From Bacteroides sp. CAG:1076 (lineage in GTDB: Bacteria; Bacteroidota; Bacteroidia; Bacteroidales; Bacteroidaceae): a stretch of 12,227 bases of DNA. The DNA is taken from positions 1 through 12,227 of the forward strand of contig HF993295.1 of the NCBI GenBank assembly GCA_000436795.1, written 5' to 3'. This document shows positions 1 through 7,612 of this stretch, one piece after another. Made by a program: the position numbers and the translations under genes. Within the stretch, counting starts at the first letter, position 1; every line of letters starts with the position of its first letter. The notes below the pieces were generated by a model. That model had not been told where the DNA came from and did no database searches. It was given only the letters and a program-made list of their open reading frames with translations.

Positions 1-1
1 C

Positions 2-175
2 TTAATCGTGTATTGGATGATAGTTGCGGATTTTAGGTCTTTTAAAATAACTCCGGAACTACTTAAATTCTATGATTACGATTTGAATTACGTTTGCGAA
101 CCGGGAGATTTTAATGTAATGATTGGTCCCAACAGCGAAGATGTATCGACATTGAAATTTGCCGTAACAGAATAA
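2..175 (+). CDS. C-terminal end of a GH3-family glycoside hydrolase (partial)
   Basis: Only the last 57 codons are visible, read in the frame starting at base 2 and ending at TAA 173-175. The segment from ITPELLKFYDYDL through CEPGDFNVMIG and NSEDV matches the C-terminal fibronectin type III-like domain that closes many glycoside hydrolase family 3 enzymes (beta-glucosidases, beta-xylosidases). This domain supports the catalytic domains but carries no catalytic residues, so substrate specificity cannot be read here. Such enzymes are usually periplasmic in Bacteroides and work in glycan-utilisation loci. The first 13 or so residues of the open frame do not look like the usual lead-in to this domain (see findings). 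A hairpin terminator follows directly. Family assignment rests on motif recognition in a short stretch. Confidence 0.75.
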   Translation, partial: LIVYWMIVADFRSFKITPELLKFYDYDLNYVCEPGDFNVMIGPNSEDVSTLKFAVTE

Positions 176-182
176 TAAATAG

Positions 183-222
183 CAAAAAGAGTTCATCCTT
201 GGGGGGGAACTCTTTTTGTTTT
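183..222 (+). terminator. Rho-independent terminator after the GH3 gene
   Basis: The arms caaaaagagttc (183-194) and gaactctttttg (207-218) form a perfect 12-bp stem around a 12-base loop that contains most of a run of seven G. TTTT (219-222) follows. It lies 8 bases after the GH3 stop codon. Because the minus-strand alcohol dehydrogenase also converges on it, it may stop both transcripts, but the T-run fits the plus direction best. Confidence 0.8.
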
Positions 223-285
223 ACTTTATCGGACCATGTGAATGGTCGCTTCTCTTTTAGATGATTAACAGACTAAGTGATACCT

Positions 286-1458
286 TTATTTATAAGATTG
301 TTTGTAGATGTTCAATACTTCTTCGTCTGTAAGCGGACGTGGGTCTAAGGTGAACAGACCACCCATTGTATCGCGTGCATTCTGAACCATTTTCGGAAGA
401 TCCTCCTCTTTTAGTCCCCATTTGCTTAATTTGATGTCGTCTACATGGCATTCTTTTTTCATGCGTACCAATGCGTCGATAAAATCACTTGGACGATTAC
501 TCTTCTGCTGAGTCATGATATCAGCCATTTTCATGTAACGCTTCATGCAGTCATTACGGAATGTTTCAAAATAAGCTTCACTTAATGCTATCAATCCTGC
601 TCCATGAGGCAATTCCGGATAATAGGCACTCATTGCATGCTCCATTGAGTGTTCGGAGGTACAGCTGGAAGTTGCTTCTACCAGTCCGGCAAGTGTACTG
701 GCCCATGCAACTTTAGCACGTGCTTTTAAGTTCTTGCCGTCGTTTACGGCTACAGGAAGATATTTATAAAGTAGGCGAATTGCTTCTAATGCGTAGAGGT
801 CACTGATTGGAGTTGCACAATTGGCAATGAATCCTTCAGCAGCATGGAAGAAAGCATCGAATCCTTGATAAGCTGTTAGATGTGCAGGAATGGAAACCAT
901 TAATTCCGGATCGATGATAGAGAGAGTAGGGAAGGTAAGTGGGCATCCGAAACCAATTTTTTCTTGTTTTTCTTCGTTGGTAATTACTGCCCATGGGTCG
1001 ACTTCTGTTCCTGTACCTGCGGTAGTTGGAATGGCTACAATCGGCAGTGCTTTTGTTACTGGGCGTCCTTTACCGGTTCCACCTGTTACGTAATTCCAGA
1101 AGTCTCCCTCATTGCATGCCATAACGGCAATAGCCTTGGCTGAATCGATTGTACTGCCGCCTCCTAATCCGATAATAAAATCGCAGCCTTGTTCGCGGCA
1201 AATAGCTGCAGCTTCCATTACATGCGATTTGATGGGGTTAGGAAGAATTTTATCGTAAACGATAGATGCAACATCATTCTCGGTCAAGAAGCCGGTTACC
1301 TTATCTAAATATCCGTATTTTTTCATCGAAGTTCCACCGGAAATTACAATCATCGCTTTCTTTCCCGGAAGTATTTCGGTTGCTAACTTCTTTATCTCAC
1401 CACATCCGAACAAGATTCTTGTCGGGATGTGCAAACTGAAAACAGGATTTGCGTTCAT
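286..1458 (-). CDS. Iron-containing (group III) alcohol dehydrogenase
   Basis: The predicted cytoplasmic enzyme has 390 residues and reduces aldehydes or ketones to alcohols, or the reverse, with NAD(P)H and a bound divalent metal. The nucleotide-binding GGGSTIDSAKA motif lies at about residues 99-109, followed by PTTAGTGTE (about 144-152). The four expected metal ligands are visible as D201, H205, H270 and H285, within GFDAFFH, SEHSMEH and LPHGAG. Length is normal for the family, and the overall pattern resembles butanol or 1,3-propanediol dehydrogenase-like members; the substrate cannot be told. I chose the ATG at 1458. A GTG three codons upstream (1467) is also in frame but less likely. 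The gene follows the efflux operon on the same strand after a 92-bp gap with its own promoter-like motif, so co-regulation is uncertain. Confidence 0.93.
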   Translation of the reverse strand: MNANPVFSLHIPTRILFGCGEIKKLATEILPGKKAMIVISGGTSMKKYGYLDKVTGFLTENDVASIVYDKILPNPIKSHVMEAAAICREQGCDFIIGLGGGSTIDSAKAIAVMACNEGDFWNYVTGGTGKGRPVTKALPIVAIPTTAGTGTEVDPWAVITNEEKQEKIGFGCPLTFPTLSIIDPELMVSIPAHLTAYQGFDAFFHAAEGFIANCATPISDLYALEAIRLLYKYLPVAVNDGKNLKARAKVAWASTLAGLVEATSSCTSEHSMEHAMSAYYPELPHGAGLIALSEAYFETFRNDCMKRYMKMADIMTQQKSNRPSDFIDALVRMKKECHVDDIKLSKWGLKEEDLPKMVQNARDTMGGLFTLDPRPLTDEEVLNIYKQSYK

Positions 1459-1489
1459 AATATTCACGTATTTAAAGTTTGTGTATTTT

Positions 1490-1497
1490 CAAATATA
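1490..1497 (-). promoter_or_regulatory. Putative Bacteroides -7 promoter element for the alcohol dehydrogenase
   Basis: On the minus strand this reads TATATTTG, matching the Bacteroidetes sigma-ABfr -7 consensus TAnnTTTG. It lies about 32 bases before the chosen ATG. No clear -33 TTTG box was found upstream, so the call is tentative. Confidence 0.4.
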
Positions 1498-1550
1498 GAG
1501 AATAAAATGGTATCATGTTATAAATGAAATGTTAAATTTTATAATCACAG

Positions 1551-2612
1551 TTATTGCTGCTTCCGATAACTATAAATTGCCCATCCATATAATATTACAG
1601 CAAAACAAGATAAAATGCTTAATTGTGATGCGATATCGGTTATACTGCTCCCTTTTAGATAGACCATACGCATTATTTCCATGAAGTATCGTAAAGGATT
1701 GATATAGGTAAGGTATTGCGCCCATTCTGGCATACTGCTGATGGGGGTAAATAGGCCACTCATCAGTATGAAGGTCAACATACAAAACCACATAACGAAC
1801 ATAGCCTGTTGCAAAGTTGCTGAATAATTGGAGATAACCAGACCTAATCCGGACATGACCAGAACAAATATCAATGTTGCAAGATAAATGGTAAGTATAC
1901 TACCTTCTGGTATTAAATCGTATACGAGCCAGGAAAGTATCATGCATAAGTTTAATACGATAAAGCCAATAAACCAATAAGGTAATAATTTGGCTAAGGT
2001 AAATGTAAAACGGCTTACTGGACTGACATTAATTTGTTCGATTGTCCCGGCTTCTTTTTCGCTAACAACATTTAATGCGGGGAGAAAACCGCAAATCATC
2101 ACTAATAACATAGTCATTAGGGCTGGGACCATAAATACTTTATAATCTAAATGTTGATTAAAACGGTACCGGACTGATATAGATGTGTTTTGTGGATTAA
2201 GTATCTGTTGCAGATAAGTACTGCCCAGTCCACCTTTGCTCCCGTTTACTGTATTTATAGCTACTAAAGCAGAAGCCGGACGTCCGTTGACTTGCTCTTT
2301 TTCGAAACCTTTCGGTATTTCAAGTAACATATCTGCCTGATTCCTTTCAATATGTTCTAATCCTTTTGGGTATGTTTCGGGGAAGGCTACTAATTTGAAA
2401 TAGGGTGATGCCTCTATGCGATGAGTCAGCCGGATGGAAGACGGACTATGATCGTGATCGATGATAGCTATACGTAGGTCTTCAATTTCCAATGTAGCAG
2501 CCCATGGCATGATAAGCATGATGACACAAGGAAATATCAGTATCAGTCGAGGTAAAAAGCTGTTTCGACGGAGTTGCTTAAATTCTTTTTCTATGAGATA
2601 TTGTAATATCAT
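1551..2612 (-). CDS. ABC-2 type transporter permease (YbhR/YbhS-like), second permease
   Basis: This 353-residue inner-membrane protein is the last gene of the efflux operon. It has one hydrophobic segment near the N terminus (about residues 20-40), a large periplasmic region to about residue 158, and then about five membrane segments (roughly 159-182, 209-230, 240-261, 268-290 and 331-347). That is the ABC-2 exporter layout of the DrrB/YbhR class. The cytoplasmic motif SEKEAGTIEQINVSPV (184-199), expected to contact the ATPase, and the INPLRYF motif (about 304-310) are both present. It starts 10 bp after the preceding permease stop and should form a heterodimeric channel with it. The reading frame is intact. 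The exported substrate is unknown; relatives handle drugs, other hydrophobic compounds or cations. Confidence 0.9.
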   Translation of the reverse strand: MILQYLIEKEFKQLRRNSFLPRLILIFPCVIMLIMPWAATLEIEDLRIAIIDHDHSPSSIRLTHRIEASPYFKLVAFPETYPKGLEHIERNQADMLLEIPKGFEKEQVNGRPASALVAINTVNGSKGGLGSTYLQQILNPQNTSISVRYRFNQHLDYKVFMVPALMTMLLVMICGFLPALNVVSEKEAGTIEQINVSPVSRFTFTLAKLLPYWFIGFIVLNLCMILSWLVYDLIPEGSILTIYLATLIFVLVMSGLGLVISNYSATLQQAMFVMWFCMLTFILMSGLFTPISSMPEWAQYLTYINPLRYFMEIMRMVYLKGSSITDIASQLSILSCFAVILYGWAIYSYRKQQ

Positions 2613-2622
2613 GTACTTTATT

Positions 2623-3720
2623 CTATTCTAAGTGATTCTTGAACATTTTAATTGTGATTCCTATAAGAATGGCTGCCATAAGCAGAAGAATACAGAGTTC
2701 TTGCCATACATAAGATATCGGAACACCTTCTATCATCAGTTTTCGTACTATTGCTACATACCATCGTGCTGGAATTATACAGGATAGCCACTGTAGGGGA
2801 ACTGGCATGCTTTCTATGGGAAAGATAATGCCTGATAAAATGATTGTAGGAATCAGTAAAACCATAGCCGATGCAAGTAGGGCTGCTACTTGAGTATGAG
2901 TAATGCATGAGATAAGCAGACCTAAAGCGAGTGAAACAAAAATGAACAAGAGTGATACTCCTAATAAACTGAATAAATTACCTGCAATAGGAACATCAAG
3001 GACAAAAAAAGATAGCAGTAAAATTGTAGTTAAGTTGACGATAGATAATACAAAGTAAGGGACAGTCTTTGATAAAATAACCCATATCGGGCTTATTGGA
3101 GAAACAAGCAAGATTTCCATTGTACCAGTTTCTTTTTCCCGTACGATGGATATGGATGTCATCATAGCACAAATGAGCATCAGAATTAATCCCATGACAC
3201 CAGGTACAAAATTATAGGCACTTTTCATTTGAGGGTTGTAGAGTAGTTTTCCAGAAACTATGATTTTCCCTTTAGGATTGTCTTGCTTCAGTGCTGCCAG
3301 GGCTTTCGATAATATTCCGTTTGCATAAGCACTACGGGTGATGGCTAAGTTGGGTTCAGTGGCGTCAGCTATAATTTGTAGTTGTTCGGAATCAAAACGT
3401 AACCGGTTTAAATCATGACTTATAATGACAGCAAGTTCTATCTTATTTCTTTTCAATAAATGCTCTATTTCATCGGGGGAATGTACAATATACTTTACGG
3501 TAAAGTATTCACTTGCATCCAGCCGGTCAACGATACGTTGTACGTCAGCATCTGCCGAATTTACAAGAACAGCAGTTTGTACGTTGCGTACTTCTGTAGA
3601 GATGGCAAATCCGAAAAGTATAATTTGTATGATAGGCATTCCAATAAGTATCAGCATTGTACGCTTATCGCGCAGAATGTGATAAAATTCTTTCCTGATA
3701 AATGCAATGAATTGTTTCAT
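2623..3720 (-). CDS. ABC-2 type transporter permease (YbhS/YbhR-like), first permease
   Basis: This 365-residue inner-membrane permease pairs with the downstream paralogue. Hydrophobic segments fall at about residues 21-41, 172-192, 218-240, 248-272, 276-300 and 341-359. A long periplasmic domain lies between the first two. The motif VREKETGTMEILLVSPI (193-209) is the ABC-2 coupling region and closely parallels the matching motif in the second permease. The N-terminal RKEFYHILRDKRT is typical of YbhS/YbhR-like proteins. The gene starts 32 bp after the ATPase stop. The frame is intact, which contrasts with the disrupted ATPase upstream. If the ATPase is dead, this permease has no obvious motor within the operon. 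Confidence 0.92.
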   Translation of the reverse strand: MKQFIAFIRKEFYHILRDKRTMLILIGMPIIQIILFGFAISTEVRNVQTAVLVNSADADVQRIVDRLDASEYFTVKYIVHSPDEIEHLLKRNKIELAVIISHDLNRLRFDSEQLQIIADATEPNLAITRSAYANGILSKALAALKQDNPKGKIIVSGKLLYNPQMKSAYNFVPGVMGLILMLICAMMTSISIVREKETGTMEILLVSPISPIWVILSKTVPYFVLSIVNLTTILLLSFFVLDVPIAGNLFSLLGVSLLFIFVSLALGLLISCITHTQVAALLASAMVLLIPTIILSGIIFPIESMPVPLQWLSCIIPARWYVAIVRKLMIEGVPISYVWQELCILLLMAAILIGITIKMFKNHLE

Positions 3721-3752
3721 ACTCTTAGTATAATGTACGACAATGTAAAATG

Positions 3753-5268
3753 TTAGTTATGATTTCGTTTGGCTTCTCGCGCGAGCATTTGAAAAACTTC
3801 GTCCATGTTCTGAGCTTGAAAATGAGCTTTTAAGCCTGTTGGGGTATCCAAGGCCCGGATACGTCCGTCTACCATCATCGAAATTCGGTCACAGGATTCT
3901 GCTTCATCCATATAGTGAGTAGTAACGAATATCGTGATTCCTTGTTCGGCGGCTTGATAGATGAGTTCCCAAAACTGGCGTCGTGTATTCGGCGGCTTGA
4001 TAGATGAGTTCCCAAAACTGGGGTCGTGTAGCAGGATCCACTCCTCCTGTTGGTTCATCGAGAAAGACGAGTTGTGGGCGATGAAATATTGCAACCGAAA
4101 AAGCCAGACGTTGTTTCCAGCCTAAGGGAAGGGATTGGACTACAGTATTTCGTTCTTCGTATAATCCGATACGCCGTAGCATTGCTTCTGTTCGCGCTGG
4201 AATTTCTTTTTTAGAAACTCCATATATTCCTCCAAAAAGACGTACATTTTCGCTGACTGTTAAATCTTCGTATAAAGAAAACCTTTGACTCATGTATCCT
4301 ATATGCCGTTTTATGTTTTCGCTTTGTGTCCTGACATCGTAGCCCATTACTTCGGCATATCCTTCTGTCGGCAAACTTAAACCACATAAGATACGCATTG
4401 CAGTTGTTTTACCTGCACCGTTAGCTCCTAAAAAGCCAAATATTTCTCCTCGTTTTACTTCAAATGAGATATGGTCGACAGCCGTAAATGTACCAAAGCA
4501 TTTTACCAGATTGTCCACTTTTATAATAGGTCGTTCGTTTTCTTCGGTGTGGTTGTGTTTCAAACCAGGAGGACAAAGAATATCTTTAAATTGTTCTAAT
4601 ATGACACTGGGAGTATTTATGCCTCTTATTCTGCCTTCGTATAAGAAAGCTATTCGGTCGCATTTCCGGGCTTCATCCATAAAAGGAGTAGAAACTAAGA
4701 TTGTAATGCCTTTATCACGTAATCTCTTCAGCATTACCCAAAACTCTTTTCTTGAAACGGGATCCACTCCGGTTGTTGGCTCATCGAGAAATAGAATCTT
4801 GGGAGAATGTATTAAGGCACAGCAAAGAGCCAGTTTTTGCTTCATTCCTCCTGATAATGCTCCTGCACGGCGCTTTCTGAAAGGAGCTATTTGTTCGTAT
4901 ATTTCCCGTATCTGATCATAGTGCTCCTCTATGGTCGTCTGAAAGATCGTAGCGAAAAAATTCAGATTTTCTTCTACTGTCAAGTCTTGGTAGAGAGAAA
5001 AACGTCCCGGCATGTAGCCTATTTCTCGTCTGATGCAACGGAATTCGTTTTGAACATCATATCCTAATACAGAAGCCTCGCCTGAATCAGCATTTAATAA
5101 GGTCGTGAGGATGCGGAATAATGTAGTCTTTCCTGCACCGTCAGGACCTATTAGTCCAAATAGCTCTCCTTGCTGTATATTTAGTGAAATGTCTTGCAGC
5201 GCTTTAACTGTTCCGTAGCATTTACAGAGATGTTGTGTGTCGATGACAGGATTCATATTTTTATTCAT
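3753..5268 (-). pseudogene. YbhF-like ABC transporter ATPase with two nucleotide-binding domains, frameshifted by a 43-bp tandem duplication
   Basis: This would be the motor of the efflux pump. Domain 1 has Walker A GPDGAGKTT (41-49), signature LSGGM (138-142) and Walker B ILFLDEP (158-164), but proline at the H-loop position (P195). Domain 2 has Walker A GANGAGKTT (281-289), a degenerate signature LPLGW (380-384) and Walker B LVFLDEP (400-406). After residue 427 the second copy of a 43-bp repeat shifts the frame, adding 27 unrelated residues and a stop at 3904. The correct continuation, including TTHYMDEAE and the family tail NMDEVF, is read in another frame and ends at 3753. Deleting one 43-bp unit gives a continuous 490-residue protein. 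The start ATG (5268) lies 4 bp after the HlyD stop; an ATG at 5256 is also possible. Identity is clear; inactivation is inferred and a sequencing or assembly error is possible. Confidence 0.88.
3945..4030. repeat. 43-bp tandem duplication inside the ABC ATPase gene
   Basis: Two adjacent 43-base units, 3945-3987 and 3988-4030, both begin ttcggcggcttgatagatga and end tcgtgta. They differ at a single base (c at 3979, g at 4022). Since 43 is not a multiple of three, the extra copy changes the reading frame. On the coding strand the unit encodes TRxQFWELIYQAAE. The bases outside the array (g at 3944, g at 4031) do not extend the homology, so there is no flanking microhomology. Confidence 0.97.
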
Positions 5269-5272
5269 GTTG

Positions 5273-6169
5273 TTATTGATCGAATTTTACTTCTCCATAC
5301 ATTCCTATTTTAATGCTGCCGTCATTTCTGACAGCTATTTTTACAGCATATACCTGATTGGCACGTTCGTCTTCTGTTAATATTGTCTTAGGAGTGAATT
5401 CCGCCTCGTCGGCTATCCAACTTATTGTTCCTTGATATTCTTTTTGATTGCCATTTCCAAAGTCTGCAAATACTTTGACCTGTTCACCTAATTTGACTTT
5501 TTCTAACTGTGAGGAAGTGACATAGGCCCGTAAGAAAATGTTTTCAGTATCGGCTATTTTAAAAAGAGGCTTTCCTGCAGCAGCCAGTTCGCCTGGTTCT
5601 GCATATTTGGCAAGTACTGTTCCGCTGATAGGAGAAAGTATATGGCATTTGTTTAACAGATCTTCTGTTTGGAGAATCTGGATAGCTACAGAGGAACTTT
5701 GCTCATTTAAACTTTGTGTATTGTTGGTGAGAGAAGATATCTGTGCTTCCAACTGACTTTGTAATACGGCAATTTGAGCATCCCAGTCGTCAAGTTGTTT
5801 GCGGTTAGCTGCATTTGCTTTCAACAAATTATCGACTCGCGTACGTTCACGATGTGCTGTTGCAAGTTGTTTTTGGGTAGCAGCTATTTGCTTGTGGATA
5901 TCAGGACGCAGTTTATCCACCGATTTCATGTTTGCTTCTAACTGAAGCTTTTTCAAATAGAGCTGAATCGTATCTATGAGTCCGACTTCTTCTCCTTGAG
6001 TGAGATGCGTGCCTTCTTCTGCATTAAGGTAGAATAATTTACCGTTCGATTCTGCGGAAACAATAATTTCTGTAGCTTCGAATGTACCTGTTGCATCAAA
6101 GTCGACATTGGACCGACAGGCAGAAAAGAAAATAGATAAGGCGATAAATGAAAAATATTTTTTCTTCAT
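5273..6169 (-). CDS. HlyD/YbhG-like periplasmic adaptor lipoprotein (membrane fusion protein)
   Basis: This 298-residue adaptor should bridge the ABC permeases in the inner membrane to the TolC-like channel. A signal peptide ends in a lipobox, FFSAC, with the lipidated cysteine at residue 18, so it is probably a periplasmic lipoprotein anchored in a membrane. The two halves of a biotinyl/lipoyl-like domain lie at about residues 29-66 and 173-206. Between them is a charged helical hairpin (about 70-172) that likely forms the coiled coil contacting the outer-membrane protein. A beta-barrel segment follows, and the tail containing FTPKTILTEDERANQVYAVK resembles the YbhG branch. It starts 14 bp after the TolC-like stop and ends 4 bp before the ATPase ATG, which suggests translational coupling. 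Confidence 0.93.
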   Translation of the reverse strand: MKKKYFSFIALSIFFSACRSNVDFDATGTFEATEIIVSAESNGKLFYLNAEEGTHLTQGEEVGLIDTIQLYLKKLQLEANMKSVDKLRPDIHKQIAATQKQLATAHRERTRVDNLLKANAANRKQLDDWDAQIAVLQSQLEAQISSLTNNTQSLNEQSSSVAIQILQTEDLLNKCHILSPISGTVLAKYAEPGELAAAGKPLFKIADTENIFLRAYVTSSQLEKVKLGEQVKVFADFGNGNQKEYQGTISWIADEAEFTPKTILTEDERANQVYAVKIAVRNDGSIKIGMYGEVKFDQ

Positions 6170-6183
6170 AAGGCTGAAACATA

Positions 6184-7452
6184 TTAATATGTTGGGGAAT
6201 TGGTAAGGTGTTTTCTGTTATACAGATTCATGAGTAACTGAATCTTATGAATAGCCTGAGTTTGTCGTGCCAGACTTTCGGATGTCACTTCACGTAACAT
6301 TTCAGTAACTGTTAATGTTCCGTTGGCTACTTTGGCTTCGGCTGCCTGACGAATGTTGGAACGCAGGCGAATCATTTCATCATCTTCTATCATTTGTTGA
6401 CGTAAGGCTTTGATTATTCCATCTTGTTCAGTCAATTTCAATTGTGTCTTAAAAAGAAATACATCTCGATTGTTCTGAATTTGCCGGTGTAGTATATCGA
6501 GTTTCTGCTTGTCATTTTTCAAGGTATATAGACTACCAAAGTTCCATGTCAGCCGTGCACCTACCATATAGTAAGCTGTAAATTTATCTTTTAACATGTC
6601 CAATCCGGGATTACCATATCCCCCTTGGGCGAAAAATCCTAATTGTGGCATATACCCGGCACGAAGGTTGCGTTGTCGGATATAGAGCGTTTGCTCTTGG
6701 GCCTCGTATAGTTGAAGTTCCGGCCGGTTGATGCTTGTGTAACTTTCATTGTTTTCTGTCGCTTTCGGAACCACGAATTGGGTATTATCATCAATCGTTT
6801 TTCCTGTCAGTAGTGCAAGCATATGCAAATAAGCATGACGGTTGGCAGAAAGTAAAGTACGTTGTTGTTTGGTATTTAGTATTTCTACTTTTACAGCGTC
6901 TACATCTGCATCATTAGCTATGCCATTGTTTCGGTAAGCTTCTATATTTTTCAGGCTCCGTTGCAGGTTTTCGTTAAGCAGGGAATTTTGGTGTAACTGT
7001 TCGTTTAAAAGCAGAATCCCAAAGTATACCTGATTAACCTGCTCGTGAAGTGCATACATACTAACATCCAGCTGACGCTTGTTCTCACGACTTACGGCTT
7101 TTATCTCTTCTTTTTGATTATGAATCGTTCCACCGTCCCAGATGTTTTGTTTGACTTCTATTATGGCTTGGTATTGATCTTTAGATAATCCTCTAAATCC
7201 GATACCTGGTATTTCAAATGGCAGAGTTGTAGCATCGCTCTGATAAGATATTTTTCCACTGACACTGATTTGTGGAAGGTTCCCTTTTTCTACGTTCGAT
7301 ACTGTGTATTGTTCCGAAAGTTGAATGAGATTATATTGTCGGACGAGGGGATAATTTTCTTGTGCAGCCTGCTGGCATTCGTCTAATGTTATTTGTGCCT
7401 TTGTATTTAAAGTAATGATGGCAGACAGAACGAATAAGATTATTCTAATCAT
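6184..7452 (-). CDS. TolC-like outer-membrane efflux protein
   Basis: This 422-residue protein is the first gene of the efflux operon and supplies the exit duct through the outer membrane. A Sec signal peptide is visible at residues 1-19, ending in TKA before Gln20. The mature protein begins with ITLDECQQAAQENYP, the usual opening of the outer-membrane efflux protein (OEP) family. Two long, alternating helical repeats with NLPQISVSG and YMPQLGFFAQGGYGNP at equivalent places show the internal duplication of the family. The region around GARLTWNFGS fits a transmembrane beta strand. Length is typical. Its position beside HlyD and ABC-2 genes points to a dedicated type I-like efflux pump rather than a shared TolC. 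Confidence 0.93.
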   Translation of the reverse strand: MIRIILFVLSAIITLNTKAQITLDECQQAAQENYPLVRQYNLIQLSEQYTVSNVEKGNLPQISVSGKISYQSDATTLPFEIPGIGFRGLSKDQYQAIIEVKQNIWDGGTIHNQKEEIKAVSRENKRQLDVSMYALHEQVNQVYFGILLLNEQLHQNSLLNENLQRSLKNIEAYRNNGIANDADVDAVKVEILNTKQQRTLLSANRHAYLHMLALLTGKTIDDNTQFVVPKATENNESYTSINRPELQLYEAQEQTLYIRQRNLRAGYMPQLGFFAQGGYGNPGLDMLKDKFTAYYMVGARLTWNFGSLYTLKNDKQKLDILHRQIQNNRDVFLFKTQLKLTEQDGIIKALRQQMIEDDEMIRLRSNIRQAAEAKVANGTLTVTEMLREVTSESLARQTQAIHKIQLLMNLYNRKHLTNSPTY

Positions 7453-7477
7453 GGCATGTTGTTTTATTGTTGTTATA

Positions 7478-7485
7478 CAAAGTTA
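7478..7485 (-). promoter_or_regulatory. Putative -7 promoter element for the efflux operon
   Basis: On the minus strand this reads TAACTTTG, a match to TAnnTTTG. It sits about 25 bases before the ATG of the TolC-like gene, leaving a leader of about 20 bases without a clear Shine-Dalgarno sequence, as is common in Bacteroides. No convincing -33 box was seen. Confidence 0.45.
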
Positions 7486-7540
7486 AAGCCTTTCTATCTA
7501 TCCATGAGGTCCTATTGGTTTTTGTAAATGTTCTGTTTGT

Positions 7541-7555
7541 TCGATTATATATCGA
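7541..7555. promoter_or_regulatory. Short inverted repeat in the divergent regulator/pump promoter region, possible operator
   Basis: TCGAT (7541-7545) and ATCGA (7551-7555) are exact inverted arms around a 5-base centre. They lie between the two divergent promoter-like motifs, just upstream of the one for the AraC-type gene. A nearby direct repeat of tgttc (7529-7533 and 7538-7542) overlaps it. An operator role is only inferred from position, and short AT-rich palindromes arise by chance. Confidence 0.25.
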
Positions 7556-7582
7556 TTTTACCCCTTTATTGGATGCTATTAT

Positions 7583-7590
7583 TATCTTTG
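7583..7590 (+). promoter_or_regulatory. Putative -7 promoter element for the AraC-family regulator
   Basis: TATCTTTG matches TAnnTTTG exactly. A T-rich stretch ending at 7560 is the only candidate -33 box. Transcription would start near 7596, which leaves almost no leader for an ATG at 7601 and favours the ATG at 7613 as the translation start. Confidence 0.5.
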
Positions 7591-7612
7591 CAGGAAATAA
7601 ATGTATTTTGTT

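Noticed and set aside
890..1093. Plus-strand open frame of 67 codons opposite the alcohol dehydrogenase
   Set aside because: It is antisense to a conserved enzyme, short, and without recognisable motifs.
1459..1550. A terminator ending the efflux operon after the second permease
   Set aside because: I found no convincing hairpin with a U-tract in this AT-rich gap; only a promoter-like motif for the alcohol dehydrogenase is supported.
3904..4030. Programmed ribosomal frameshifting to rejoin the two ATPase frames
   Set aside because: The frame change is fully explained by the 43-bp duplication, and a simple slip after the second copy would still translate duplicated residues. No slippery heptamer with a downstream structure was seen.
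3945..4030. CRISPR-like array
   Set aside because: There are only two units, directly abutting with no spacer, and they lie within a coding sequence.
3753..4094. A separate 113-codon minus-strand frame that could be called its own ATPase fragment gene
   Set aside because: Its first 35 or so codons are out-of-frame reading of the second nucleotide-binding domain; only the part from TRRQFW on is real. It is the displaced 3' end of the frameshifted ATPase gene.
4511..4915. Plus-strand open frame of 134 codons opposite the ABC ATPase gene
   Set aside because: It is a shadow of the conserved ATPase coding strand and shows no protein family features.
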